From a bacterium 1xD42-87 (GTDB lineage: Bacteria; Bacillota; Clostridia; Lachnospirales; Lachnospiraceae): 64,000 nt of DNA. The stretch is taken from the NCBI GenBank assembly GCA_003611805.1, contig RAYM01000012.1, forward strand, positions 62,001 through 126,000, read 5' to 3'. Of this stretch, positions 44,601 to 52,745 are shown one piece after another; within the stretch, counting starts at the first letter, position 1; the number at the start of each line of letters is the position of its first letter. The notes beneath the pieces were generated by a model. That model did not search any database, was not told the origin of the DNA, and worked only from the letters and a program-made list of their open reading frames with translations. Made by a program: the position numbers and the translations under genes.

Positions 44601-45899
44601 TTAGATTTTCCGCTTGTCGATCACGCGCACAGCCTTGCCCTCGCTCCTCGTAATGGACTTGGGCGCCACCAGACGAACCTTCGCGTAGATACCAAGCATT
44701 GCCTTGAGAGCCGATACCAGCCCCTTCTCCATCTCCGTGATCTTACCGAGATTATCGGAGAAGTTCTCAGGCGTCATCTCCACCATGACCTCAATCGTGT
44801 CGGAATTGTTGACACGGTCCACGATAATCTGATAGTTTGCGGGATAACCCTGCTCCAGAAGTACCGTCTCGATCTGGGACGGGAAGACATTGACGCCCTT
44901 CACGATCAGCATGTCGTCGCTTCTGCCCATGGGCTTGCTCATCTTCACATGGGTACGTCCGCAGGAGCATTTCTCTCTGGAAAGGATACAGATGTCCCTC
45001 GTGCGATAACGCAGAAGCGGGAATGCCTCCTTGGTAATTGCCGTGAATACCAGCTCACCCTTGCTGCCCTCGGGAAGCACCTCCCCCGTATCGGGATCAA
45101 TAATCTCCGCAATAAAATGGTCTTCATTGATGTGCATGCCTGTCTGTTCGCTGCACTCAAATGCCACACCCGGACCGCTTGTTTCCGTCAGCCCGTAAAT
45201 ATCATATGCCTTGATACCAAGCTTATCCTGAATATCCTGCCGCATCTCCTCGCTCCATGCCTCCGCGCCGAAGATACCCGCTTTCAGTTTAATCTTATCC
45301 CGCAGCCCGCGCTCATGTATACTCTCCGCCAGAAATGCCGCATAGGAAGGCGTGCAGCAGAGAATGGTCGCTTCCAGATCCACCATAAACTGCAGCTGTC
45401 TGTCCGTATTGCCGGAGGACATGGGAAGCGTCAGGCACCCTACCTTATGGCTGCCGCCGTTTAACCCCGGACCGCCGGTAAAGAGCCCGTAGCCGTAACA
45501 GACATGACAGACATCCTCGTCAGTGCCGCCCGCCGCCGTAATCGCGCGGGCACAGCAGTCCTCCCACAGGTCAATATCGTGCTGGGTATAAAACGCCACC
45601 ACCCTGCGTCCCGTCGTGCCGGATGTGGACTGGATACGCACACAGTTCTTGAGCGGCGTTGCCAGCAGCCCGTAAGGATAAGCCTCCCGCAAATCGTCCT
45701 TCGTCAGGAAAGGCAGCTTATGTAAGTCTTCCACGCTCTGAATATCCTCGGGCGCGACTCCCTTCTCCTCCATCTTTTTGCGGTAATAAGGCACATTGTC
45801 CCACACATGGCGCACCTGCTTCACAAGCCGTTCATTCTGCCACGCGAGAATCTGCTCCCTGTCTGCAGTCTCAATTTCTTTCTGGTAATACCGTTCCAT
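44601..45899 (-). CDS. paaK: Phenylacetate-CoA ligase (arylacetate-CoA ligase)
   Basis: The 432-residue protein belongs to the PaaK branch of AMP-forming ligases. The AMP-binding loop is STSGTTGRRVVAFY near residue 100, followed by HVCYGYGLFTGG and AYDIYGLTETSGPGVAFEC. Next to iorAB it probably interconverts arylacetyl-CoA and free arylacetate (phenyl-, indole- or hydroxyphenylacetate). The ATG at 45899 has GGAGG upstream; the longer frame is not used. It lies about 90 bp downstream of iorB. Confidence 0.93.
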   Translation of the reverse strand: MERYYQKEIETADREQILAWQNERLVKQVRHVWDNVPYYRKKMEEKGVAPEDIQSVEDLHKLPFLTKDDLREAYPYGLLATPLKNCVRIQSTSGTTGRRVVAFYTQHDIDLWEDCCARAITAAGGTDEDVCHVCYGYGLFTGGPGLNGGSHKVGCLTLPMSSGNTDRQLQFMVDLEATILCCTPSYAAFLAESIHERGLRDKIKLKAGIFGAEAWSEEMRQDIQDKLGIKAYDIYGLTETSGPGVAFECSEQTGMHINEDHFIAEIIDPDTGEVLPEGSKGELVFTAITKEAFPLLRYRTRDICILSREKCSCGRTHVKMSKPMGRSDDMLIVKGVNVFPSQIETVLLEQGYPANYQIIVDRVNNSDTIEVMVEMTPENFSDNLGKITEMEKGLVSALKAMLGIYAKVRLVAPKSITRSEGKAVRVIDKRKI

Positions 45900-45987
45900 A
45901 CCTTCCTCCTTTTTATTATTTCGCTTTTCCGCATAATAACAGTTGTTATTATCCAATCTGTCCCCCGAAACCGGACACCCCCTTACG

Positions 45988-46560
45988 TCAAGCGCTTTTC
46001 CCCGCCTCAAACGCCTTCTTATTCATCTCCAGAAACTTCGGCGGCACGCTCTGTTCAATCGCGTCCATCCACTCCTCATCCGTAAAGTCAAAGTGCTTCG
46101 CAAGCCTTCCCATCAGCACCAGATTCACCGCCTTGCTGCTCCCCGCCTCCTCCGCAAGGGAGAGCGCATCAAAAGCGTCCACCTCGGCATCCAGCGCCGA
46201 CATCTTCTCCGCCAGATTTTCCGGGTACGCCGCCGCGCCCGCAATCACCGGCATAGGGTTGATCTGCTGGCTGTTCACAATGATTCTGCCGCCCGGCTTT
46301 AAAAACTCCGTGTAGCGTGCCGCTTCCAGAAGCTCAAAAGAAAGGATGCAGTCCGCCTGTCCCTTGTCTATAATGGGCGAGCAGACCCTGTCGCCCCAAC
46401 GCACATAGGTGACCACGCTGCCGCCGCGCTGGCTCATGCCGTGCACCTCGCTGACCTTTACGTCAAACCCCTTTGTGAGAAGCAGACGCCCCAGAAGTTT
46501 ACTCGCAAGCAGGGTACCCTGTCCGCCCACGCCCACGATCATCATATTTTTTGTTTCCAT
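45988..46560 (-). CDS. iorB: Indolepyruvate:ferredoxin oxidoreductase, beta subunit
   Basis: IorB is the gamma-type subunit of the enzyme that oxidatively decarboxylates arylpyruvates to arylacetyl-CoA with ferredoxin as acceptor. The 190-residue protein starts METKNMMIVGVGGQGTLLAS, the typical GxGGQG motif, and continues with VSEVHGMSQRGGSV. The ATG at 46560 was chosen for its GGAG and the family start. It lies downstream of iorA by about 100 bp. Confidence 0.94.
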   Translation of the reverse strand: METKNMMIVGVGGQGTLLASKLLGRLLLTKGFDVKVSEVHGMSQRGGSVVTYVRWGDRVCSPIIDKGQADCILSFELLEAARYTEFLKPGGRIIVNSQQINPMPVIAGAAAYPENLAEKMSALDAEVDAFDALSLAEEAGSSKAVNLVLMGRLAKHFDFTDEEWMDAIEQSVPPKFLEMNKKAFEAGKSA

Positions 46561-46657
46561 GCTGAAATCTCCATTCCGACCCTTGCTATCCATCCTGCCA
46601 CAGTTATTTTAACTCGCGCTTTTCCCCGGGTCTTGCAAAATATCGTCATTTTTCCTC

Positions 46658-48385
46658 TTAACCGAGCGCACCGAACTTACACAGCTGCTCGCAGACGCCG
46701 CAGCCCACGCAGAGCGTCTCGTCAATGACCGCCTTTCCGTCCACCATGCTGATCGCCGGACAGCCGATATTCATGCACGCCTTACAGCCCTTGCACTTCT
46801 CGGGATCAGAACAGATCGGCCCCGGATGCTTGACATATTTGAGCAGCGCGCAGGGACGGCGGGAAATGATCACCGAAGGCTCCTTCGCCGCAAGTTCCTC
46901 TTTAATCACCGTCTGACAAGTTTCCATGTCGTAGGGATCTACCACCTTCACACGTTTGATGCCGACTGCATGACACAGACTCTCCAAATCAATTTTTGTA
47001 CAGGGATCACCTTTCAGGTTATAGCCCGTCGTCGGGTTCTGCTGGTGACCTGTCATTCCCGTGATGGAATTGTCCAGTATAATCACCGTGGAATTGGATT
47101 CATTGTACGCAATATTAATTAACCCCGTCACGCCGGAATGAATAAAGGTGGAATCACCGATCACCGCCACCGTTTTACCCGCGCTCTCCTCATCCCCCGC
47201 CTTCACAAAGCCGTGAAGCCCGGAGACGGACGCGCCCATACAAACCGTCGTGTCGATCGCGTTAAGAGGCGCCACCGCGCCCAAAGTATAACACCCGATA
47301 TCCCCGAGTACGGTCAGGTTTAATTTTTTTAACACATAGAAAAGGCTTCTGTGCGGGCAGCCCGCGCACATCACGGGCGGTCTTGCGGGAATCTCCTCCG
47401 AAAGGGTCTCCCCCGCCTGCACTGGCTGACCGAGTTTTTCCTTCACCACGTTCTGGCTCAGCTCACCGATTTCGGTAAACAGCTCTTTCCCTGATACCGA
47501 AAGCCCCAGATTTCTGCAATGGTTCTCTATAAATCCGTCCAGCTCCTCCACAACCACAAGCTTCGCAACCGTCTTCGCAAAATCCCTGATCTTCTGCTCG
47601 GGCATCGGCCAGATCATGCCCAGCTTCAAAACAGGGTATGTATCGCCGAACGCCTCCTTCACATACTGATAGCAGGTGGAGGAGGTGATAATACCCACGG
47701 ATTGATCGCTTCCGTCCTCGATCCGGTTGACCTTGGCCGTCTCCGCCCATGCGGTCAGCGCCCTCGTGCGCTCCTCCACCAGCGGATGTTTTTTCTTCGC
47801 ATATGCCGGCATCATAATATATTTCGCGGGATTCTTCTCATACTTCTTCGGCTCCGGCACGACCCGCTCCCCCGTCTCCACAACGCTCTGGGAATGGCTG
47901 ACGCGGGTGCACATCTTCACCAGCACCGCCGTGTCAAACTGCTCGGAAAGCTCATAGGCAAGCTTCGCAAAAGCGAGCGCCTCCGTCGAATCGGAAGGCT
48001 CCAGCATGGGAATCTTCGACGCCCGCGCATAATGTCTGGAATCCTGCTCGTTCTGGGAACTGTGCATCCCGGCGTCGTCCGCCACGCCAATGACTAATCC
48101 CGCGTTCACGCCGGTGTAGGAAATTGTAAACAGAGGATCCGCCGCCACATTTAAACCCACATGTTTCATGGCGCAGAAACTCCGCACACCGCGCAGACAA
48201 GCCCCAAACGCCGCCTCCAGCGCCACTTTCTCGTTGGGCGCCCACTCCGCGTAAACCTCCTCATACTTCGCCACGCACTCGGTAATCTCCGTACTCGGCG
48301 TCCCCGGATAGCTGGACACAAAACTGCACCCCGCCTCATACAAACCTCTGGCAACCGCCTCGTTGCCAAGCATTAATGTTTTCAT
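46658..48385 (-). CDS. iorA: Indolepyruvate:ferredoxin oxidoreductase, alpha subunit
   Basis: The 575-residue IorA holds the pyruvate-like domain (GNEAVARGLYEAGCSFVSSYPGTPSTE at the start), the TPP-binding domain (MCAGCPHRSLFYVLKKL and GDSTFIHSGVTGL...ILDNSITGMTGHQQNP) and two C-terminal 4Fe-4S clusters (CKGCKACMNIGCP and CVGCGVCEQLC). It works with IorB in anaerobic breakdown of aromatic amino acid keto acids. Length and motif order are complete. Confidence 0.96.
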   Translation of the reverse strand: MKTLMLGNEAVARGLYEAGCSFVSSYPGTPSTEITECVAKYEEVYAEWAPNEKVALEAAFGACLRGVRSFCAMKHVGLNVAADPLFTISYTGVNAGLVIGVADDAGMHSSQNEQDSRHYARASKIPMLEPSDSTEALAFAKLAYELSEQFDTAVLVKMCTRVSHSQSVVETGERVVPEPKKYEKNPAKYIMMPAYAKKKHPLVEERTRALTAWAETAKVNRIEDGSDQSVGIITSSTCYQYVKEAFGDTYPVLKLGMIWPMPEQKIRDFAKTVAKLVVVEELDGFIENHCRNLGLSVSGKELFTEIGELSQNVVKEKLGQPVQAGETLSEEIPARPPVMCAGCPHRSLFYVLKKLNLTVLGDIGCYTLGAVAPLNAIDTTVCMGASVSGLHGFVKAGDEESAGKTVAVIGDSTFIHSGVTGLINIAYNESNSTVIILDNSITGMTGHQQNPTTGYNLKGDPCTKIDLESLCHAVGIKRVKVVDPYDMETCQTVIKEELAAKEPSVIISRRPCALLKYVKHPGPICSDPEKCKGCKACMNIGCPAISMVDGKAVIDETLCVGCGVCEQLCKFGALG

Positions 48386-48420
48386 AAGTACATTCGTTCC
48401 TTTCTCAATACATTACATTG

Positions 48421-48514
48421 CGGAGAATGCGCTTTTTGCATTCTCCTGAGTGAGACATAGAATTTCTTAACGAAGCAGCCTCTGCTGCTGAGTTTTTAGA
48501 AATTCTTCTCACTC
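48421..48514 (-). repeat. Structured intergenic element, copy B
   Basis: This copy of the element at 27431-27517 lies between the symporter gene and iorA. Its base stem is GAGTGAGA (48448-48455) with TCTCACTC (48507-48514), inner pairs AGAATTTCT/AGAAATTCT and a CAGC...GCTG tip, and the second hairpin is CGGAGAATGC...GCATTCTCC (48421-48446). Compared with copy A the stem bases differ but pairing is kept, while CTTA(A/G)CGA(A/G)G and the ATTCTCCTG segment are conserved. Confidence 0.6.
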
Positions 48515-50053
48515 TCCGATGGAGTCTTTCACCGAAACCGTCACTTTCTGGTCATAACAGGAGAAAATCTCCGCAAGCTTTTTCTCCTCCGGCGCCTTCG
48601 TCACCGCGCTCACCACAGGCACAATCACAAGCCCGGCCAGCATACAGAATGCACCTGCATTGATCGGGGACTGTAAAAGCGCGGGAAAATTCGACCTGAA
48701 AAAGATGTTCGCAAGCATCACGACCGTGGAGAAGAAAAAGCTCACCCAGCATGCCGCCTTGGTCGTCCGTTTCCAGTACAGCCCGTAGAGGAAGGGCGCC
48801 AGAAAGGCACCTGCCAGCGCACCCCAGCTCACACCCATAAGCTGCGCGATAAAAGTGACGTTAGAACGGTATTGGATCAGGGCAAGCACCACGGAAATCG
48901 CAATGAACACCACCAGAAGCCCCCGCATCCATTTCACCTGTTTCTTCTCGTCCATCTCCTTAATTATATTACCTTTAATGAAGTCCAGCGTCAAGGTGGA
49001 GCTGGATGCCAATACGAGGGAAGACAGGGTGGACATGGAAGCGGAAAGCACTAAGATGACCACCACCGCTATCAAAATCGTAGGAAGGCCCGAAAGCATG
49101 GTAGGTACCACCGAATCGTAACCGTTTGCCGCGATATCTATCTTATCACTGAACAATCTGCCGAAACCGCCGAGGAAATAACAGCCGCCCGCAACGATTG
49201 TGGCAAACACGGTGGAAATAATCATTCCTTTGTTGATCGCACTCTCGCTCTTGATTGCATAGAATTTCTGCACCATCTGCGGCAGTCCCCATGTGCCGAG
49301 GCTTGTGAGGATCACCACGCCCAAAAGTCCCACAGGATCCGGTCCAAAGAAGGAGTTAAACACGCCGGGCGCAGCGGAAACCGTCTCGTCGCTCACCGCC
49401 GCCAGCTTATCAAGCGCCGCAAGGAAGCCGCCCTGGCTGTTTAAAACAGCAGCCACCACCGCCGAAATACCGAAGATCATAATAATACCCTGAATAAAAT
49501 CATTGATTGCCGTCGCCATATAGCCGCCCGCAATGACATAAATACCCGTGAGGACCGCCATGACAATGACGCACACACTGTAATCAATGTCAAAGGCCAT
49601 ACCAAAAAGCCGGCTCAACCCGTTGTAAAGACTTGCCGTGTAGGGAATCAGAAAGATAAAGATAATCGCCGACGCCGCCAGCTTTAACGACTTGCTCTCG
49701 AAACGCTCTCCGAAAAACTGTGGCATGGTAGCGCTGTCCAAGTGCTGTGTCATAATGCGGGTGCGGCGCCCCAGCACCGCCCATGCCAGCAGGGAGCCCA
49801 GAAAAGCGTTGCCAAGTCCGGCCCAGGTAGCGGCGATACCGTACTTCCAGCCAAACTGCCCGGCATATCCCACAAATACCACCGCCGAAAAATAGCTGGT
49901 TCCGTAAGCAAATGCCGTAAGCCACGGACCCACGCTTCTGCCGCCCAGCACAAATCCGTTCACGTCTGTAGCGTGTTTACGGCAGTAGAGCCCGATGCCG
50001 ATCATCACGCCGAAGAAAATGACAAGCATGATTCCTTTAATAAACAAATCCAT
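48509..50053 (-). CDS. Sodium:solute symporter family protein
   Basis: The 514-residue protein has about 13 membrane segments and the SSS signatures, such as FVLGGRSVGPWLTAFAYGTSYFSAVVFVGYAG at the start and SASMSTLSSLVLASSSTLTLDFI near residue 345. SSS proteins import amino acids, sugars, carboxylates or vitamins with sodium. Lying between the AMP-ligase and iorA, it could move an aromatic acid or keto acid; this is inference. Confidence 0.9.
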   Translation of the reverse strand: MDLFIKGIMLVIFFGVMIGIGLYCRKHATDVNGFVLGGRSVGPWLTAFAYGTSYFSAVVFVGYAGQFGWKYGIAATWAGLGNAFLGSLLAWAVLGRRTRIMTQHLDSATMPQFFGERFESKSLKLAASAIIFIFLIPYTASLYNGLSRLFGMAFDIDYSVCVIVMAVLTGIYVIAGGYMATAINDFIQGIIMIFGISAVVAAVLNSQGGFLAALDKLAAVSDETVSAAPGVFNSFFGPDPVGLLGVVILTSLGTWGLPQMVQKFYAIKSESAINKGMIISTVFATIVAGGCYFLGGFGRLFSDKIDIAANGYDSVVPTMLSGLPTILIAVVVILVLSASMSTLSSLVLASSSTLTLDFIKGNIIKEMDEKKQVKWMRGLLVVFIAISVVLALIQYRSNVTFIAQLMGVSWGALAGAFLAPFLYGLYWKRTTKAACWVSFFFSTVVMLANIFFRSNFPALLQSPINAGAFCMLAGLVIVPVVSAVTKAPEEKKLAEIFSCYDQKVTVSVKDSIGE

Positions 50054-50137
50054 AACCCTTTTCTCCTTCTCGTTGAAATATAATGTGTAGCAAAGCCCAA
50101 TTGATAACTATTGCTATTTTATTCAATCATCCGACTT

Positions 50138-51775
50138 TCAGTTTTTGATCTGCGCCTCCACCAGACTGCCGTGGCAATACCGTTCCCTAAGCACGGGTTT
50201 CTCGATTTTGCCTGTAGGATTTCTGGGCACTTTGTCAAAAATCACTTTTCTCGGACGTTTGTAGCGTGGCAGCTCCTTGCAGAAAGCATTGATCTCCTCC
50301 TCCGTGCAGGTTTCGCCCTCCTTGATCTCGATGATGGCCGCCGCGATCTCGCCAAGTCTTGCATCCGGCAGACCGATCACCGCCACATCTTTGATCTTAT
50401 CGTTTCTGCGCAGGAAATCCTCAATCTGTACGGGATAGAGATTTTCCCCGCCGGAGATAATGACGTCCTTCTTTCTGTCCACCAGATAGATAAAGCCGTC
50501 CTCGTCCATGCGCGCCATATCCCCCGTGTACAGCCAGCCTTCTTTCAAAATCTCAGCCGTCGCCTCGGGATTCTTATAATAGCAGAGCATCACACCCGGT
50601 CCTTTGACGATCAGCTCACCCACGTCGCCCTGAGATACTTCCGTCCCCTGCTCGTCCACGATCTTTGCCTCCCAGTGATAGCCCGGTTTCCCGATCGCTC
50701 CCACCTTATGTATGTTCTCCACGCCCAGATGCACACAGCCGGGACCGATGGACTCGCTTAAGCCGTAGTTGGTGTCGTACTGGTGATGCGGGAAATGCTT
50801 TTTCCACCGCTGGATAAGGCTGGGCGGAACGGGCTGCGCCCCGATATGCATCAGACGCCACTGTTCCAGCAGATAGTGTTCCATATCCACCTGCCCCGAA
50901 TCTATGGCATCCAGAAGGTCCTGCGCCCAGGGCACCAGCAGCCACACGATGGTACACTGCTCCTCCGTCACCGCCCGCAGAATCCACTCCGGCTTTACGC
51001 CGCGCAGAAGCACCGCCTTGCCCGCCGTGATCAGGGAACCGAACCAGTGCATTTTCGCCCCTGTGTGATAGAGCGGCGGAATACAGAGGAACACGTCCTC
51101 CTTCGTCTGCCCGTGGTGCTTCTGTTCCGTCTCACAGGAGGAGCGCAGTGCCCGGTGATTGTGCAGAATCGCTTTCGGAAAGCCCGTCGTGCCGGAGGAG
51201 AAATAGATCGCCGCGTAGTCGTCCTCACACAGCGCCACTGGCGGTGCACTGGAAGAACAGAAACCCATCAGCTTCAGGCAGTCCTCCGTGTAATCCGGTC
51301 CTCCCTTCCCCGGGAAAAACATCATCCCGACCCCCGGCAGATCATCCGCAATGCTGTCCATGCGCTCGATAAACTCCGGTCCAAATACTAAGATTTCAAC
51401 ATCTGCAAGTTCCAGACAATACTTGATTTCCTCCGCGGAATAGCGGAAATTCAAAGGCACCGCCACACCGCCCGCCTTCAGAATGCCAAAATAGACGGGC
51501 AGCCATTCCAGACAGTTCATCATCAGAATGCCCACCTTCGTCTCCCGCTCCATCCCGCGGGACAAAAGCAGATTGGCAAAACGGTTTGCACGTCTGTCAA
51601 AATCAGCCCAACTCAGTTCTCTCCGATAAGGCGCGCCATCGCCCGCGCTCTCGATCAGGCTTGCCTCCCGCCATGTCACCGCGCTGTCGCGCTCCTGGGA
51701 GGGATTCAGCTCCACAAGCGCCGTGTCCGAGCCGTACAGACGGGCGTTGCGCTCCAAAAACTCCGTGATTACCAT
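50138..51775 (-). CDS. AMP-binding acyl/aryl-CoA synthetase
   Basis: The 545-residue protein is an adenylate-forming ligase. The P-loop is YFSSGTTGFPKAILHNH near residue 170, the A5 motif is NYGLSESIG, and the later TGDMARMDEDGFIYLVDRKKD and PRNPTGKIEKPVLR (catalytic Lys) are intact. The substrate is not obvious; it may activate an aromatic or short acid together with the cluster. The ATG at 51775 has AGGAGG upstream; the longer frame is not used. It is the second gene of the thioesterase - ligase - symporter - iorAB - paaK - ACT unit. Confidence 0.92.
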   Translation of the reverse strand: MVITEFLERNARLYGSDTALVELNPSQERDSAVTWREASLIESAGDGAPYRRELSWADFDRRANRFANLLLSRGMERETKVGILMMNCLEWLPVYFGILKAGGVAVPLNFRYSAEEIKYCLELADVEILVFGPEFIERMDSIADDLPGVGMMFFPGKGGPDYTEDCLKLMGFCSSSAPPVALCEDDYAAIYFSSGTTGFPKAILHNHRALRSSCETEQKHHGQTKEDVFLCIPPLYHTGAKMHWFGSLITAGKAVLLRGVKPEWILRAVTEEQCTIVWLLVPWAQDLLDAIDSGQVDMEHYLLEQWRLMHIGAQPVPPSLIQRWKKHFPHHQYDTNYGLSESIGPGCVHLGVENIHKVGAIGKPGYHWEAKIVDEQGTEVSQGDVGELIVKGPGVMLCYYKNPEATAEILKEGWLYTGDMARMDEDGFIYLVDRKKDVIISGGENLYPVQIEDFLRRNDKIKDVAVIGLPDARLGEIAAAIIEIKEGETCTEEEINAFCKELPRYKRPRKVIFDKVPRNPTGKIEKPVLRERYCHGSLVEAQIKN

Positions 51776-51878
51776 TTCTCTTCCTCCTCTTCCGTTCCTT
51801 CTCGTAACACATGTTATCATATCTTCATACAGACTATTCAAACAGACTTTCCTCTCTGTCCATGCCAGAGCCGCCCGC

Positions 51879-52280
51879 TCACTGCCCGATTACATATGCG
51901 TTCACCGCAGCGTGCGCCACATACGTGTCCAGCTCATCCCGGATATCCACCGTCAAAAGCGCGGTGGTGCGCCCGCTTCTCAGACAGGTCGCCTCCGCGG
52001 TCAACCTCTCTCCCCTTGCGGGCGCGAGAAAAGTAACAGACGCATTCTGGCTGACCGTCATCTTTTCCGAATACCCGTTTGCCGCCACCGCACAGGTAAA
52101 ATCCGCCAGCGTAAAAATGGCGCCTCCCATGGGAACATTGTTGGCGTTCATATGATGCGGCTTTAGCGCCAGAGAGCAGACCGCCTTTCCCGGCTCGGCG
52201 CAGTCGATCACAATTCCCACCACCTCCGTGGCGAAACGGTCCTTTTTAAACTCCTCCCGAATCTCTTCCAGTTTTGACAT
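51879..52280 (-). CDS. PaaI-type hotdog thioesterase
   Basis: The 133-residue protein has a single hotdog domain. ALKPHHMNANNVPMGGAIFTLADFTCAVAAN holds the helix with catalytic residues typical of PaaI-like acyl-CoA thioesterases. In this cluster it may release arylacetate or another acid from CoA. GAAAGGGG precedes the ATG. It is the first gene of the cluster behind the promoter at 52355-52383. Confidence 0.9.
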   Translation of the reverse strand: MSKLEEIREEFKKDRFATEVVGIVIDCAEPGKAVCSLALKPHHMNANNVPMGGAIFTLADFTCAVAANGYSEKMTVSQNASVTFLAPARGERLTAEATCLRSGRTTALLTVDIRDELDTYVAHAAVNAYVIGQ

Positions 52281-52354
52281 AACCGATCCCCTTTCAAGAA
52301 CTAAGCACAGCTTCCGCTCTGCGGAAGCGCAAATTCGTGCAGACTACATTCACC

Positions 52355-52383
52355 ACTTTAGCACTTTTACTCGCTAAAGTCAA
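52355..52383 (-). promoter_or_regulatory. Promoter with embedded operator for the arylpyruvate cluster
   Basis: On the minus strand TTGACT (52378-52383) and TAAAGT (52355-52360) are 17 bases apart. The inverted repeat ACTTTAGC-N10-GCTAAAGT spans 52355-52380, from the -35 to the -10, so a protein bound there would block RNA polymerase. The regulator is not encoded nearby. Confidence 0.6.
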
Positions 52384-52442
52384 CCATATCGGGCAGAGAA
52401 GATTTCTGCCGCTTTCCGTCTCTGCTTATGCGCGCAAAAAAA

Positions 52443-52473
52443 GAAACAGCCCGCATTTCCTCTCGGCTGTTTC
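52443..52473 (-). terminator. Terminator of the small transcription unit
   Basis: GAAACAGCC and GGCTGTTTC pair around a 13-base loop, followed on the minus strand by TTTTTTTGCGCG. It starts eight bases after the stop of the small gene at 52481. Confidence 0.85.
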
Positions 52474-52480
52474 TTCCTCA

Positions 52481-52652
52481 TTAGTCCTTAATCATGTCAA
52501 GTTCTGTCAAATTAACTCCAGAAGCAGTAAGAATAACTTTCAATTCAGTATATCTTCTTATACGCACTGGAGATTTTATCGGTTTCTATCATATAATCCT
52601 GCAACCGCGAAAACTCTTCCACCGATAATTTCAGCATCTCTCCTTCAATCAT
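52481..52652 (-). CDS. Tiny gene in two overlapping frames (possible frameshift)
   Basis: Inside the 465-bp gap between the thioesterase and VWA genes, an ATG at 52652 (GAGGTGA upstream) opens 35 codons (start MIEGEMLKLSVEEFSRLQ, end AYKKIY) ending at TGA 52545. A frame shifted by +1 continues with ELKVILTASGVNLTELDMIKD to the stop at 52481. Joined after KIY, they give one helical protein of about 56 residues. The shift point TAC-TGA-A allows a programmed +1 shift, a simple mutation, or two overlapping small proteins. A promoter and a terminator frame the unit. I do not recognise the family. Confidence 0.45.
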
Positions 52653-52702
52653 ACGACAGTCACCTCACTCTTTATGTCTGCCAATAAATCCCTTGCAACA
52701 TA

Positions 52703-52731
52703 ATTATAGCAAAATACCTGACAAGTGTAAA
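52703..52731 (-). promoter_or_regulatory. Strong promoter of the small transcription unit
   Basis: On the minus strand TTTACA (52726-52731) and TATAAT (52703-52708) are 17 bases apart, ending just after the VWA gene stop. The transcript would start near 52697 and end at the terminator 52443-52473, about 250 nt. Confidence 0.65.
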
Positions 52732-52745
52732 CGAAAGGATTCTTC

